From assembly GCA_003864495.1 (NCBI GenBank), contig ML133383.1, forward strand, positions 3,927,560 to 3,991,559: DNA of 64,000 nt, in the 5' to 3' direction. Numbering within the stretch: the stretch's first letter is position 1; the number at the start of each line of letters is the position of its first letter. The notes under the pieces are model-generated. The model was not told where the DNA came from and made no database searches. It was given only the letters and a program-made list of their open reading frames with translations. Both the position numbers and the translations under genes were made by a program. Of the stretch, positions 1-10,929 are shown one piece after another. Source of the stretch: Nemopilema nomurai (Eukaryota; Cnidaria; Scyphozoa; Rhizostomeae; Rhizostomatidae).

Positions 1-144
1 TCTCCGGGTATGTAAATACGTGAGTAAAAAGAATTTGCTCGGAATCAAGTAGCTAGGATTAAATGTTAGAAACAGGACAACCGAGAGGCCACAACTCAAC
101 TCGTGCTTAACTAATATAGCTACTTGTGAGCTGGCTACTTCGCA

Positions 145-243
145 ATGAAGGTTGTTGAATTAAAACGGAAGTCTGAACTGTTTGCTGTTGCCATTTTGCT
201 TTTTTGCATGGGAAGTTTCATAAATGGTGCAAGGAGAGGAAAG
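145..243 (+). other. Signal-peptide exon of the collagen-like gene
   Basis: The exon encodes 33 residues starting MKVVELKRKS, with a hydrophobic core and ending ARRGK before a GTAAAT donor. It keeps phase 0 with the next Gly-X-Y exon 1.3 kb downstream. Its assignment to the same gene rests on phase, position and the need for a secretion signal. No transcript evidence is available here. Confidence 0.75.
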
Positions 244-3200
244 GTAAATAGCAGACTTGTTTGTGTTTAAATGTGTAGCACATCAATTAAACATTCAACC
301 ACGCTGATTGGGAAGTTGTTGCCTGTTCTTTTGAAGTTTTTCAAGGGGCAACTTCCAGAAAGCCAGTTCATTATTTCGTCAATCATAACATTAATGATAT
401 GAGATTGCGTCCACTTTGGCAAGGCAACGTGGTTTGACATTATGATTACTAACTTTAAAAAGACTAACTTTATATTTATCATAATCAATTCAAAAAGAGT
501 AATGTGTAATGTTGATGAAGATAGGTTTGAAAAGTTTTAAGCATAGAGCATCCTAGCAAGTTAGTAAGAATACGCATGATGGAGGCAGAATGCAAATAAG
601 GATTGCTACCATGTTGAGAAGTTAGGTTCATTGTCTCTATGATCTGGAAGAAGCGGCGACAGATTCAATATCTCGAAAATGCGATGTTATTGACAGTAAT
701 ATTTCTGTTAATAAGATATAAAAACTGTTCATACCCTGCAGTTAAATATCTGTTGCAGTGTACAGAATAGTGGTCTTTAGACCTGAAATAAAGTATTGAA
801 AAGCTTGGGGTTGCAAAGCAGAATGCAAACAAGCTCCTTGAAGTTCAGAAGGTTACCCAACTGAAAACAATATGTGCAATGAAAGTTGAAATTGAATTCA
901 ACAGTAATCAATGGTTCTTTATAATTATTATTTTGTCGGTTAAGCAACAAGAATCTGTTTACTTTTTGTGTACGATCTTTCCAGTCAGTTAACTAAACAG
1001 GACCCCCCTCAAGGCGTGAAACTTCTTAAAGTGCTGCTAGAAGAGCAACATATTTGCGCCAAAAACCCCAAGTAGTCAACAATGAAACCATTGGTGGCAT
1101 GTCTAGACGCGAGATTCGATGCAGTGGACAGTCAAAACCGCTTTATGAATTACAAACAGATAAAAGGAAATAACAACATCGCACGAACACATCCTTTATG
1201 CAAGCCTTGTGAAATTGATATTGCGTGTTACACCACAAACTGAAATGTTTTAATCAAGATGACACGAAAGAGCAGAAACAAATTTATTTCAGCTGTGATC
1301 CCATCATCTGAAATTGGTTGCTGTGACATTGTCTGATCACAATTGAAATTCCTGCTCCGATTGTCTTCTCTTCCCTGGTTAGGGTCGTTTCTTTTTCACT
1401 CGAAAGACGACCCTGATCTAAATCCTTTCATGGTGGCAGGCCTGCAACTTTGAATTTCGTAATCACTCTAATCCAACTCGATTACCTATCTTATCGATTC
1501 CAGCATGAGGCGCGTGATCATCATGAAAGAGACTCTGATAACAAACTAGCAACAACCTGAATTAACACCTCTCCCGTCTTTTTTAGGTCCGGACGAGAGG
1601 ACCTCCCGGAATGCCCGGTCTACCCGGACCAAAGGTAAATCCCTTCACCTTTCCTTTCAACTTCACAGGATTGGTGTACGGTTCAGAGATTGTGGTTGAT
1701 GTATTGCAACTGACTTGCATCCTCGTTGTATATTCCACTACTTTGTCGTCGTTCCGCCCATCCAAAAAACCAATATACTGGGAATATTCCGCTTTACCTT
1801 TGCCTTGAATTACGGAAATGGTGACCCACGAACAAGGTGCTTCGGGTTTGAACGGTAGTTTCTGTAAAATTGCTCTGGGGTGTCAATTTTTGAATTTTGC
1901 AGAAACCCACACGCAATCATATCGCACAAGTTGCAGTCCTTCGCTTCTGGGATAATATTAATTTGCAGAGAATGATCATTTACAAATAATGATAGTTTGC
2001 ACCTCTGAACACTTTCAGCAGAGAAAGCGCACTATTCAGGGTTGAAGTATACGAAAAAGTAACACTACACCGAAATTTTGTTGTCGTTAGAGTTCTTATG
2101 TTGACACGAAGTTAAGTCACAGATTTGATTGGGCAGATAAAACTTTACCCCACTTGCCAATCCTGCTACCTGCATTACACGCCATTACAATCCTGCTAAC
2201 GCTATTGTTGTAAAATTCTTTATTCTGTATTTATATAAAAATCTCTATATTTAAAATGCAAGTATGAAAGATAGATGTCAATCACGAGAAGGTGCCTACA
2301 ACTCAATAAGTAGGTAGCAGCAACCTTATCGAATTAGTCTCGAAGTGTTTTTCTGTGCTACAAGAATTTTATTCGAATATAGCACTAAAAAATATAACAT
2401 TTGTTTCTGCACGAAAGTCCACACGTGAGGGCAAACGCAATGTTCTGTTCTCAGGGCCCAAGCCATGTTTGCCCCTTAATACTTAATTACCTGATTTGGA
2501 ATTCTAACAACATTTCATTCATCCTGAATGCATTTACATCATCCTTTTGAACTTAATTAAACTCGTGCTTAATTGTCGTCATCATGCAGTTAAAATTATT
2601 GGGGTGAACCTAAGCTCTGATTGAGAACTTTAAGAATTTTTAGTGCAACTTTTCATTGTGTTATTTTGGTTCTGTAAAAGAGGGTATGTCCCTCTTCGCC
2701 GAAGTTTGTGAATCAATAGAGAAAATGTTGCATCGGCTTTACCCATGTTGCATCGGCTTTACCCAAATTTTCACACAAGTAAATCTCTCAAGCCTCGTGA
2801 CCTGTCTTGAAATACTGATGGCGGCTCATATTCGAGTAAATAGAAAGTATTTACAGTAATACAAATATTTATGAATATTCATAGTAAAACAATTATTTGT
2901 ATACTTTTCAAGCGAATATTGGCATAACAGAACTAATAGAACACAATACTGATACACAATGACATTTGGTCAAGTTTCACCAGATCACCCTTGCAGTGAA
3001 CGATGACCTATCATCTAGCTCCTGATATGTGCCTAATATTCCACCATTATGATAGCACGATTGCACCCTCATCCTCCCCCCCCCCTCACCCTCCCCTATT
3101 TAAAAGGGGGACATTGCCAAAGGTAATTCTCAATCACATCGACGACCTTCCCCTCAGCACCAAATTGGCTCCTGTCTGTGGACTGACAAGTTGCTTTATC

Positions 3201-5790
3201 AGTAGTTCTGCCTTGGCTCAATGGTCCAGGCATGGAGGTCGCCCTGTTTTCAGCCGGCAGCTGCTTTTCCATGGGCAGATTCTGCCGTCCTTAGGCTCAG
3301 TGTTTAATCCCGTCTGAGAATAATCTGATGTGAACAGGAAACCAACATTAGATTGGAATTCGGGCCGAAATTAAATAAAAATAATCAATTCATTAGCGGC
3401 CTCTTTTTCACTTTTAACATTGTGTGTTCCGCATGTCAGAGTTCATCGTTAGACAACGGCTAACGATGTTTGTTGGAAATAGTTGACAAGAACGTGGTCT
3501 AAAACATTAACAAGTTAAAGGGCGTGTAAAATTCTGACAATGCCAACTGCTTGCTTGCTAGCAAGTGCTTTACAAACTGGCTTTTCCAGAAGAATGCTAG
3601 AACTTTTGTCGCATCAGTAGTGCCACAAGAGGAAGGCAAAGAAAATCTTGCTGCGTAATCTATTTCTATGCACAGTTAACAGGCCAATCGGAATGGTATT
3701 GGACATTGGGTATTTCTGCTTCGATATAACAACTTGGTTTCTGTAGAACAAAGTTTGCATATCTTGTATCTTCGTATCCACTGGGAAGGACAAGATTGAA
3801 TTTGCCTATGCAGTCTTGTACCCTGGGTACCAGACCCACTATTATTTTATACATAGTGAGTCTGGTACCCAGGGTAACAGTCTTGGTGTTCTGTGACCAT
3901 TCTGCTTCTGCATCGCAGTAACACGATTTTTCACCACGCAGGGCAAGCGTGGATGGATAGGGCAACCTGGCAATCAAGGAAGGGTGGGCGATGTAAGTAA
4001 CTTTTTTATGCCTTTACTGTTCGCTTTATTTGTCCGTCATTTTGATGTTTTCTGTTCGATAAGAGGCAGATAAGAGCTTTGAGATGAATAGCATCTTTGA
4101 GACGAACATTGCTACCAATTTTTTGATTTACGTCTTCAACAAAAGTGCACAGTTTCGAAAATCTGCAGAAAGCTCTTAATAACCATAGCTAGATAATTGA
4201 GGTTGTTCTAGATTTTGAGCAAATCACAACTCAATGAACGTTGTAGTTGTTGCTATCGTAGACGATGAGATTCAAAAAGTAGCATGATCGCCTAGAGACA
4301 AGCAGCATCGCGTCCTTTTACTCTTTCCAAATACGTCTCAAAATTGTGCCACCTTTTTGTCCCACAGCCTGGTTCACCGGGACATCAAGGAAACCGAGGC
4401 GTGGATGGAATAGAGGGCCCAAAAGGATACCAGGTTGGCATTTTTCACTTTGCTTTTACCCACTGCTTTAACCTACTTGATGCATATCTGCTAAAAATGG
4501 AATGTCCGGTAAATGACCTGGTTGCAGAGTGATGTGAACCATCATGTTTTCACTTTACTACTCAAAGTCGTGCTAGCACTTGACTGTGTTTTGCAATCAG
4601 TTGGCGGCCTTGTGCTTGTTTTTAACCAAGCAAGGTCTTCGCACCTGTGTATAGGGACGTTGTGCCTGTGAAGTTTGTGAAGCGAATTCCGAGCAAGGAA
4701 TCTGGAAGCAAGACATTGAGCAAAGGATTTGCTACATTTGAGCTTAGAAAATCTAAACTCGTGGATCAAAGAACTGAAGTCATAAGTTCTTAGAACTAAA
4801 GAACAAGATCATTTAAGATCCAGCTTCGCTGAGAATAACTTAAAAGGAATTGGAATGAGTTTAGGAATGTGTGAATGAACAAATGAATGAACGAAAAGAT
4901 GAAGTGAAAAGTATCAAAAGAAGAAAGCTTTCCACCGACTTTCATTGTCTTCTGGAAAAGAGCATGCAATAGTTTGAAGATAGTATACAAATACGTCAAC
5001 GACATTGATCATACGCAGTTAAGGGTCCTCAATCTTTCACCTGTGCTTGTGCTCGTTGCCAGTGGCAATGCCCCAGTCTTCTTTTGCATCTTCTAAGGAA
5101 GCCAAATGGCATCACATTTCCCCTGCTTCCCAGTTACCAATCTGTAAAAGTTACAGCATTTAAGTTCAAGCAGAAAGGTATGATAATTATCTTTCTTGAC
5201 GAAGTATAATTATAGGAAGGACTCCTATTAATGCGATCCCCACCCAGATCACTTTGAATTGTAATACTTTTATGCATGGCTGCGACTCCATCAAACTGGC
5301 CCCTTGGTATAACACTTCCATTCATTACGTTATTTCGTAACTGAAGAGGTTTTTCGGGCCATAGGGACAAACGGGAACTGACGGAAAGCCGGGGGCAGCA
5401 GGGCCACCGTTTTCTTGCTACAAGTATTACAAGCAAATAGACTGCGTCGTGGGACCCATTGGCTATGCAGGTCCCCCCGGGCTTCCAGGGACCACGGGGT
5501 GGCAGGGACCGAGAGGCAACAAAGGCGAAATGGGCTACGAGGGGTCAGCTGGTATCATCGGTAAAAGGGGTCGCTCTGGGCGGCCAGGGTCCAGGGGGCT
5601 GCTAACAGAAATTGAGTGCAAAACAAGATACACGCGATTCACGAAGCCCATGCGATTCAAGAAGGGAAAACACACATTCGGATGCAACGAGACAAACGTT
5701 GAATTTCTAAGGGGCTTTGAAATCGAGGCCAGTGGTGAAAGAATAAGATACAGGTACAAATGTTGCTGGTTCATAAAGGCATTTAGATAG
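145..5790 (+). CDS. Short secreted collagen-like protein, 5 exons
   Basis: I assemble five exons: 145-243, 1587-1634, 3942-3992, 4368-4433 and 5365-5790, all joined in phase 0 with AG/GT borders, giving 229 residues. Exon 1 starts at the ATG at 145 and encodes a basic start plus a hydrophobic core (AVAILLFCMG), a typical signal peptide. Gly-X-Y periodicity runs unbroken across the last three junctions (for example GPK joins GKR, GYQ joins GQT), which is strong support for the model. About 22 triplets are followed by a 14-residue break holding two cysteines (CYKYYKQIDC), then about 17 more triplets, then a non-collagenous tail of about 50 residues with four cysteines, including an adjacent CC pair near the end. 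It is presumably an extracellular, trimeric matrix or secreted protein. I do not recognise the tail as a known C1q, NC1 or fibrillar COLF domain. The triplet exons (48, 51, 66 bp) are not multiples of 9 like classic 45/54-bp fibrillar exons. Additional in-phase exons in the long introns cannot be excluded. Confidence 0.85.
2725..2764 (+). repeat. Two-copy 20-bp tandem duplication
   Basis: The unit ATGTTGCATCGGCTTTACCC occurs twice back to back in the second intron of the collagen-like gene. It looks like a recent replication-slippage duplication. Confidence 0.9.
3819..3877. mobile_element. Tiny foldback element with 8-bp flanking repeats
   Basis: Two 24-bp arms (3819-3842 and 3853-3876) are inverted repeats with a single mismatch around a 10-bp loop; the ends read TACCCTGGGT and ACCCAGGGTA. 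The 8-mer CAGTCTTG lies immediately before the element (3811-3818) and again at 3878-3885, consistent with a target-site duplication. An 8-bp duplication suggests a hAT-like transposase acting in trans. It sits in a collagen intron about 65 bp before the exon 3 acceptor. Confidence 0.75.
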
Positions 5791-6271
5791 CACAAGCAGT
5801 TCACGTTAGATGTGTTGTGAGCTGATTACTTTTTGTATTGTAATTAATGGCTAATTTTGTTGTAATTCAACTACTGCACTTCAAGATCTGTTATGAACAC
5901 CTTCACAGTCGAATCTACTTTTTTAGAAGTCCCCTTTAAATCCGAACTTCACTAATGCCACCGACAGAGTCACTCATGGTGTATCGGTGCTTTTCTATTC
6001 CTGTGTCCCTATATGCTTCCATAAACTTGGTGGCCTCTTGAGGTAGTTACTTCAAATTAAAACTCCTTAAACAACCACACTCTTTTATCAACCACACTCT
6101 TTTGTCGCGGCAACAGGTATTCCCAATCTTGTACTGAATAGAAAGCATTTTTTAAGCCTGTCAATGGAATTACATTGTGAGTAGCCAAATGGTTGCAGTG
6201 GCTGCACCTTTGTCCGTCTAGTCGAGAAGTGACGTCATGCACTTCTTTGATAGCTCCATGGAACTCAAATG

Positions 6272-6277
6272 AATAAA
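6272..6277 (+). terminator. Candidate polyadenylation signal of the collagen-like gene
   Basis: An AATAAA hexamer lies about 480 bp after the collagen stop codon. The intervening sequence has no recognised coding signal and would be 3' UTR. Confidence 0.4.
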
Positions 6278-7759
6278 GTCACTTATGACTCAAGTTTTTC
6301 CCAATCCAGATTTGCAATTTGTCTGGGGGCTGTGATTTGAATTACTTGTTCTGGCACGAGGAGAGGACATTCCCCTTTTGAAAAACGTTTTTTTAATCAA
6401 AATCTTTTAAACATCAAGGGCGTTTCTAAGGGGGGCTTGGGAGCCTTAGCACCCCCCAAAATTGTCGGCCCCCTAATTTGCCCCTCTTTTGTAACAAGAT
6501 ATTTCTTCATTGCTTAGTGCTTCTGCTCTCTGCTCATATACTTTATGAATAGCTTTCGATATGACTTACTCGGACATTCTCTCCAATTTGCCACATGCTT
6601 TATTTCTATTCATCAAAGTTTTGGAAATAAGAAGATTTTTATCACCTTAAAGCAGTGGCTGACTTAGAGGGGGGCACCCCCTTCGCTGAGTTGAAGCCGG
6701 TCGTGTGCCCCTCTCTTGAATTTTGCGTTTCTTTTGAAAAACGTATTTAAACATTTCCATTTGCAGTTAAAACCTTTTTTTGCACGATAATGCTTGCCTA
6801 AAATGAATCGCTTGAAGATGCACATGTGTTATCAGGAAGTGAAATTCTCTTCAATTCAATTCAATTCAAGTCAATTCAACATCACTGAGATATGAACCAA
6901 TGGCTACCCTTTCTTCCTTTCCCCAACGTCTTTTACCAAAGTTTTAGCATGACTGCTCCCCCCCAGACAGAGAATCCTTGAGCTGTCTTTTCGGAGCCAT
7001 ATTGTATATGTTTTTTAAATTTTAATCCTGGAGATGCACCTTTAGCCACTCAAAAAGGCCCATTTTCAAAAAGTTTCTTATTCGTCCGACCCAACCGTAG
7101 CGGGTTCTCCTATGTCACTAAACTAGATTCTTAGCCCTTCTAGGTTCGATTTCGTGACGCCTTCCCTGTAAATAGATACCTTTAGTTATGTTCAGACTAA
7201 ATATTACTGCCTTTACGCAACTGATTTGAAACAATTTTTTTAGAACATGAAAGAGGACCTTTTTTATCAAGAGTTAAAGTCGGAAATTGTTAAAGGACAA
7301 GTGACACACTTTTCACCCTATCTTTTTTTTCATTAACTTATAGATTATCATTTAGAAGTTAGTTTTTCCTGGTTTAGGACAAAAATATTCTAATCAGGGG
7401 GCGCAGGGGGCGCGTGACTCATTTCCCGCCATAATTTGAAAAGGGTTTTTAAGTAGGAAAATGAAATCAGAAAGGAAAAGTATTTCAACAACACTCTCAT
7501 GCAGCATTTTACTTTAAGTAAAATAAAGAAAATAATTTGGCACCAAAAGCGTACACTTATCACAAATTCGAAACATTTTTCGGCGCCCCTGTTATCAACT
7601 GTCCCCCCTGAAACTGTGTCGCACAGATTCGCCTCCAAAAAAAGTATTTGAAGATGAACCTAAACGTGAGATTGGTAAATGGGATTTTGGTACATGAGGT
7701 TGGCACATGAGTTTACACAAGAGAGTGACATTTGGCAATTGAAACGACAATGCCATACG
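6278..7759. other. Intergenic, no gene recognised
   Basis: I see no convincing exon here. The stretch holds G- and C-run blocks around 6430-6480 and 6665-6690 of the kind found at degraded transposon ends, a short TCAAT microsatellite near 6851-6880, and a possible weak inverted pair (CAGGGGGCGC at 7395, its near-complement ending at 7591). Confidence 0.5.
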
Positions 7760-8181
7760 AAAATACACGCTTTTTTATAAGGAACCTACCTCAAGGCCTA
7801 GTTCCAAAAGTTCCTTGATAAGGAACCTACATGCAAAAGGCCGAAATATATAAAGAACTTATACTACTAAGAACGAGTCCCTAAGGAACTATTCGATTTG
7901 AAATTTTTTATAACTGCAAGCATCAAGAGCTAAAATGCCCGTTCCATTCATTTGCAGCCAATACTCGCATAGATTGTTTGCTATTCGTGTGTCAAGTGCT
8001 TCAACGAGTAGTCTCCGCATACTCCATCTCGCCCCTCTCTCTATTAAGTGTTAAGGCTTATTGATGTGCAGTGAAAATTAAGGAACTTTTGGTACTAAAA
8101 TCTGATGACTTGAGGTCTACGAATAAGGAACTTTTGGAACTTGGCCTTGCGGTAGGTTCCTTATAAAAAAGCGTGTATTTT
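7760..8181. mobile_element. Non-autonomous DNA element with about 55-bp terminal inverted repeats (MITE)
   Basis: The left end (7760-7815) and right end (8125-8181) are near-perfect inverted repeats: both start AAAATACACGC and continue through TTATAAGGAACCTACC and TTCCAAAAGTTCCTT, with only about two differences. The roughly 310 bp between them has no coding capacity. TA lies at both ends of the CACGC core, but no longer target duplication is clear, so the superfamily is uncertain. Confidence 0.8.
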
Positions 8182-9949
8182 GATATTTGATTCTCGCTGG
8201 GTACATTCTAGACGTCAATAATCTTTTAAAATCGGATGTATAAAACTTAAAACCATAATAAGGCTCTGAAAACTTCATTGGTCAAGTGCTTCAGAGCGAA
8301 CATATAATCATTAATTCAAGCGGTTCTTTAGCAGAATCAGAAAGGTCCTGGAAGTTCTTCTGTAGACACAAACCATTTCGAACCATACCGTTTGGCTCCG
8401 GTGTTACCGTGCCCTGTTACTCTCAACTTACATACATGCCCCCCCCTCCCAATTCATCAGCCCCTCCCCATTCATCAGCCCCTCCCCATTCATCAGCCCC
8501 TCCCCCATGCATATTGCCAGAACCCAGCTGCAAGGCAACCGCTGGAGAGTGCCATCTATTCTGCTAGGTTAATCGAGCTCTCCAGTGCCACCAAACCTGG
8601 CGTTTTCCAAGTCTACTTACAAGGCACGTCTGCCCAGCCTATATGAATGCTGTGAACCAGTTTCCTTTAATGTTTTCATTACTTCATAGCCATACCTCCC
8701 TCATTCTGGCCACCCGTTCTCTGCCTGTGTTTTCTGCCTGGAAGCAGATTCAATAAACGCTAGGTTTTCTTCCTTCCCTAGATTATCGCGACTTTACGCC
8801 TACAGCTTATTGAGTTATGAAACACGAAGTTTAAAGTAACAGTCATTGCATAACTTTAGATCTAACCTAAATCTCTTGATTTGAAGCAGTTACTTCCCAT
8901 AAACCATGGAACAGAATGGCGTTGGCGAAAACGTATGTTAATCAGTCAACAAGTATCACATGATTAGCAAAGAGTCCAGGAATAAGAGGCGACCACACTT
9001 ACACTGCACCAACACTTTCGTGACCCCTCGAAACCACTTTGTATTATTGGTCACAAGTGGTAGAGGTGTTGCACGATATATCTGAGATACAGCTCCAAAT
9101 TTGAAGAGTTGAACTTTGCACCCAAAACTCACTGACTGGCAACTCCAGAAACGCTGATCAAGTTTTCCATGTCCTGTTAAAAGCTTTTTTAGCCTGTAGG
9201 TGAAATTTCGCATGCTCTCATAAATCTTACGGCTCCAAGGCCACTGTCTCGCCATCATTATTACAGACTTCTTTGCGATTGCTTATCCATGAGCACAAGA
9301 AAAAAAGGCAAAGGCAGTTTCACGTAATATCACATACCTCAAAAATACCGTATCAATATACAATATATTGGTTAAAACAGTGGATAATACTAAAATTGCT
9401 AACAGAGCACCAATATAATTGGGGTATTCGCTAATTAGAGAGAGGAACACCGACCACTCTTTACATTAAAATGTCGATAACTGCAGATAATCTAGTTAAC
9501 TGATATTTAATATAATAGCATTTATGCGCTCTTTGCGTTTTGATATTTGGGCTAATATAATGCTGAAAGATTCAGGCAACAGTTACCTACTGCATTATTT
9601 CATAATTACATCGGTGTTTGTACAAATTATGTGTGCTAGTTGCGCGTGGATGCGGAAGCGAGGAAAGGAAGCGGGAGAAAGCGAGGAAAGGAGTTTGTCA
9701 CTTTAATATTCTGGCGAGGTCCATTTAGTTGCTCCCTTGGCACACTGGGAGGGACTCTCAAACCAGGACCATTACAGAGAGGATCATCATCACGAGGCAT
9801 TTGGATCATGGCAAAAATAGGCGCTTGGCACTTTTCGAAGGCCACATCGGCGACGCAATTATGAAAACGGAAATCTCATGATTATTAGATTACTTGAGGC
9901 TTTTGCATGTTTTGTCGTTTAGATAAAGTTTCAGTTAAAAAGCCTTTCG
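8182..9949. other. Intergenic, no gene recognised
   Basis: No exon with supported homology or phase-compatible splice borders was found. Open frames here are short and overlap in several frames. The only structure noted is the 18-bp tandem repeat at 8443-8507. Confidence 0.5.
8443..8507 (+). repeat. 18-bp tandem repeat, about 3.5 copies
   Basis: The unit CCCCTCCCCATTCATCAG is repeated head to tail, with the first copy slightly diverged and the last truncated. It lies in intergenic DNA and creates spurious proline/serine-rich reading frames. Confidence 0.9.
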
Positions 9950-9955
9950 TTTATT
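9950..9955 (-). terminator. Candidate polyadenylation signal of the coiled-coil gene
   Basis: On the minus strand this reads AATAAA, about 75 bp beyond the stop codon of the reading frame at 10029-10415. The close spacing supports that frame being a real 3' coding exon. Confidence 0.55.
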
Positions 9956-10028
9956 AGAAACAGTTTCAAGTCAATTGCCACGCTATGAATCTTGCCTTGA
10001 TATTTGTTTCCTCGGTTTCCACGTGACT

Positions 10029-10415
10029 TCAGCACTCCAGTTCCTCGCATTCCTCTATTTTTAGAGACCCGTAAGCAACGTGTGCAAAATCTTCACTCAT
10101 AAGAGAGTTCTTAGAATTTTCCCTTTCGTTATCGAGGGCATTTGCCATCTCAGTTATTAGCAATTGTTGGTACTCAATTTTCTTCAAGGCCTTGCGATAT
10201 TTCCGCGATATATCTTTCAGCTTTTCGAGGAACCTCCTGTTTTTCTTAACTTCGTCTTGCAAGAGCGCTCTGACCATCTCGACATCTGAGATGCAAGTTG
10301 GCTCCTTTCTGGAGCACTGCAGCATCATATCGACCTCTTCGTCCGGGATAACATCGTATTCCAATATCAACAATTCAGGATCGATTTGGCTCACCTCAGA
10401 ATTTCTTTCAATCAT
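10029..10415 (-). CDS. Small acidic/coiled-coil protein of unknown function, 128 aa
   Basis: A single coding exon encodes 128 residues. Two bases before the ATG is a 3' splice site (TTGCAG), so an upstream non-coding exon is likely. A candidate one ends with a GTAATT donor at 10728. Reading back through that exon, an in-frame TGA precedes the ATG, which supports the start at 10415. The N-terminal 45 residues are acidic and hydrophobic (for example ILEYDVIPDEEVD). Residues about 52-100 are rich in Lys, Arg, Glu and Leu with a heptad-like pattern (EKLKDISRKYRKALKKIEYQ), predicting a coiled coil. The C-terminus is short and acidic, ending ECEELEC. There is no signal peptide or membrane segment. 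I recognise no family; a structural or complex-subunit role is only a guess. A polyadenylation signal follows closely. Confidence 0.65.
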   Translation of the reverse strand: MIERNSEVSQIDPELLILEYDVIPDEEVDMMLQCSRKEPTCISDVEMVRALLQDEVKKNRRFLEKLKDISRKYRKALKKIEYQQLLITEMANALDNERENSKNSLMSEDFAHVAYGSLKIEECEELEC

Positions 10416-10727
10416 CTCTGCAACCCCTGGAAGGCGTCAATGTATAGAAACAGTTCATTCATTGCTTATCTTATCCTCAAAAGTAGCTCACAACTCAATA
10501 GACGTATTGAAACAGAACAACCCATTGCAACAAGCTGCAAGATAATCATTCTGAAAATAAACTGTGAAAGTGCGCAGGCCAAAATTTTAAGTGCTTGCTG
10601 TAATGCGGTTTTTATTTAATATGCAGAATTTCTAAACGGAGCCTAGCTGCTAAAGCCTCGTTTTTATAGACGAATATTCTCAGCAAGCAAAGAAAACATC
10701 CGGTAAGCTAGCGTAAACAAGAATTAC

Positions 10728-10900
10728 CTTGCACTTTCTTTCCGTTGCAGCGATGTACCTGCAGGGATCACAAAACCTGCCTTTCTTTCAACAATTCAGA
10801 GCATGAAGTTGACTCTGTCCAACCCTGTGCCAAACGCAACCTAAACAAACCGATAAGACGCGAAGAATTTTGAAAATTTCTCTGCACAATGTTAATCATG
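10728..10900 (-). other. Candidate 5' UTR exon of the coiled-coil gene
   Basis: The minus strand here ends in a good donor (CAAG before GTAATT at 10728), matching the 3' splice site just before the ATG at 10415. Its upper boundary is not determined; 10900 is a rough limit. No coding role is proposed. Confidence 0.35.
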
Positions 10901-10929
10901 TAGCATGGCACTTAACAGAGAATGTGGTC

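Noticed and set aside
7395..7591. Possible second hAT-like element (CAGGGGGCGC ... GCGCCCCTG)
   Set aside because: The inverted match is only about 10 bp and the flanking 8-mers (ATTCTAAT versus TTATCAAC) do not agree.
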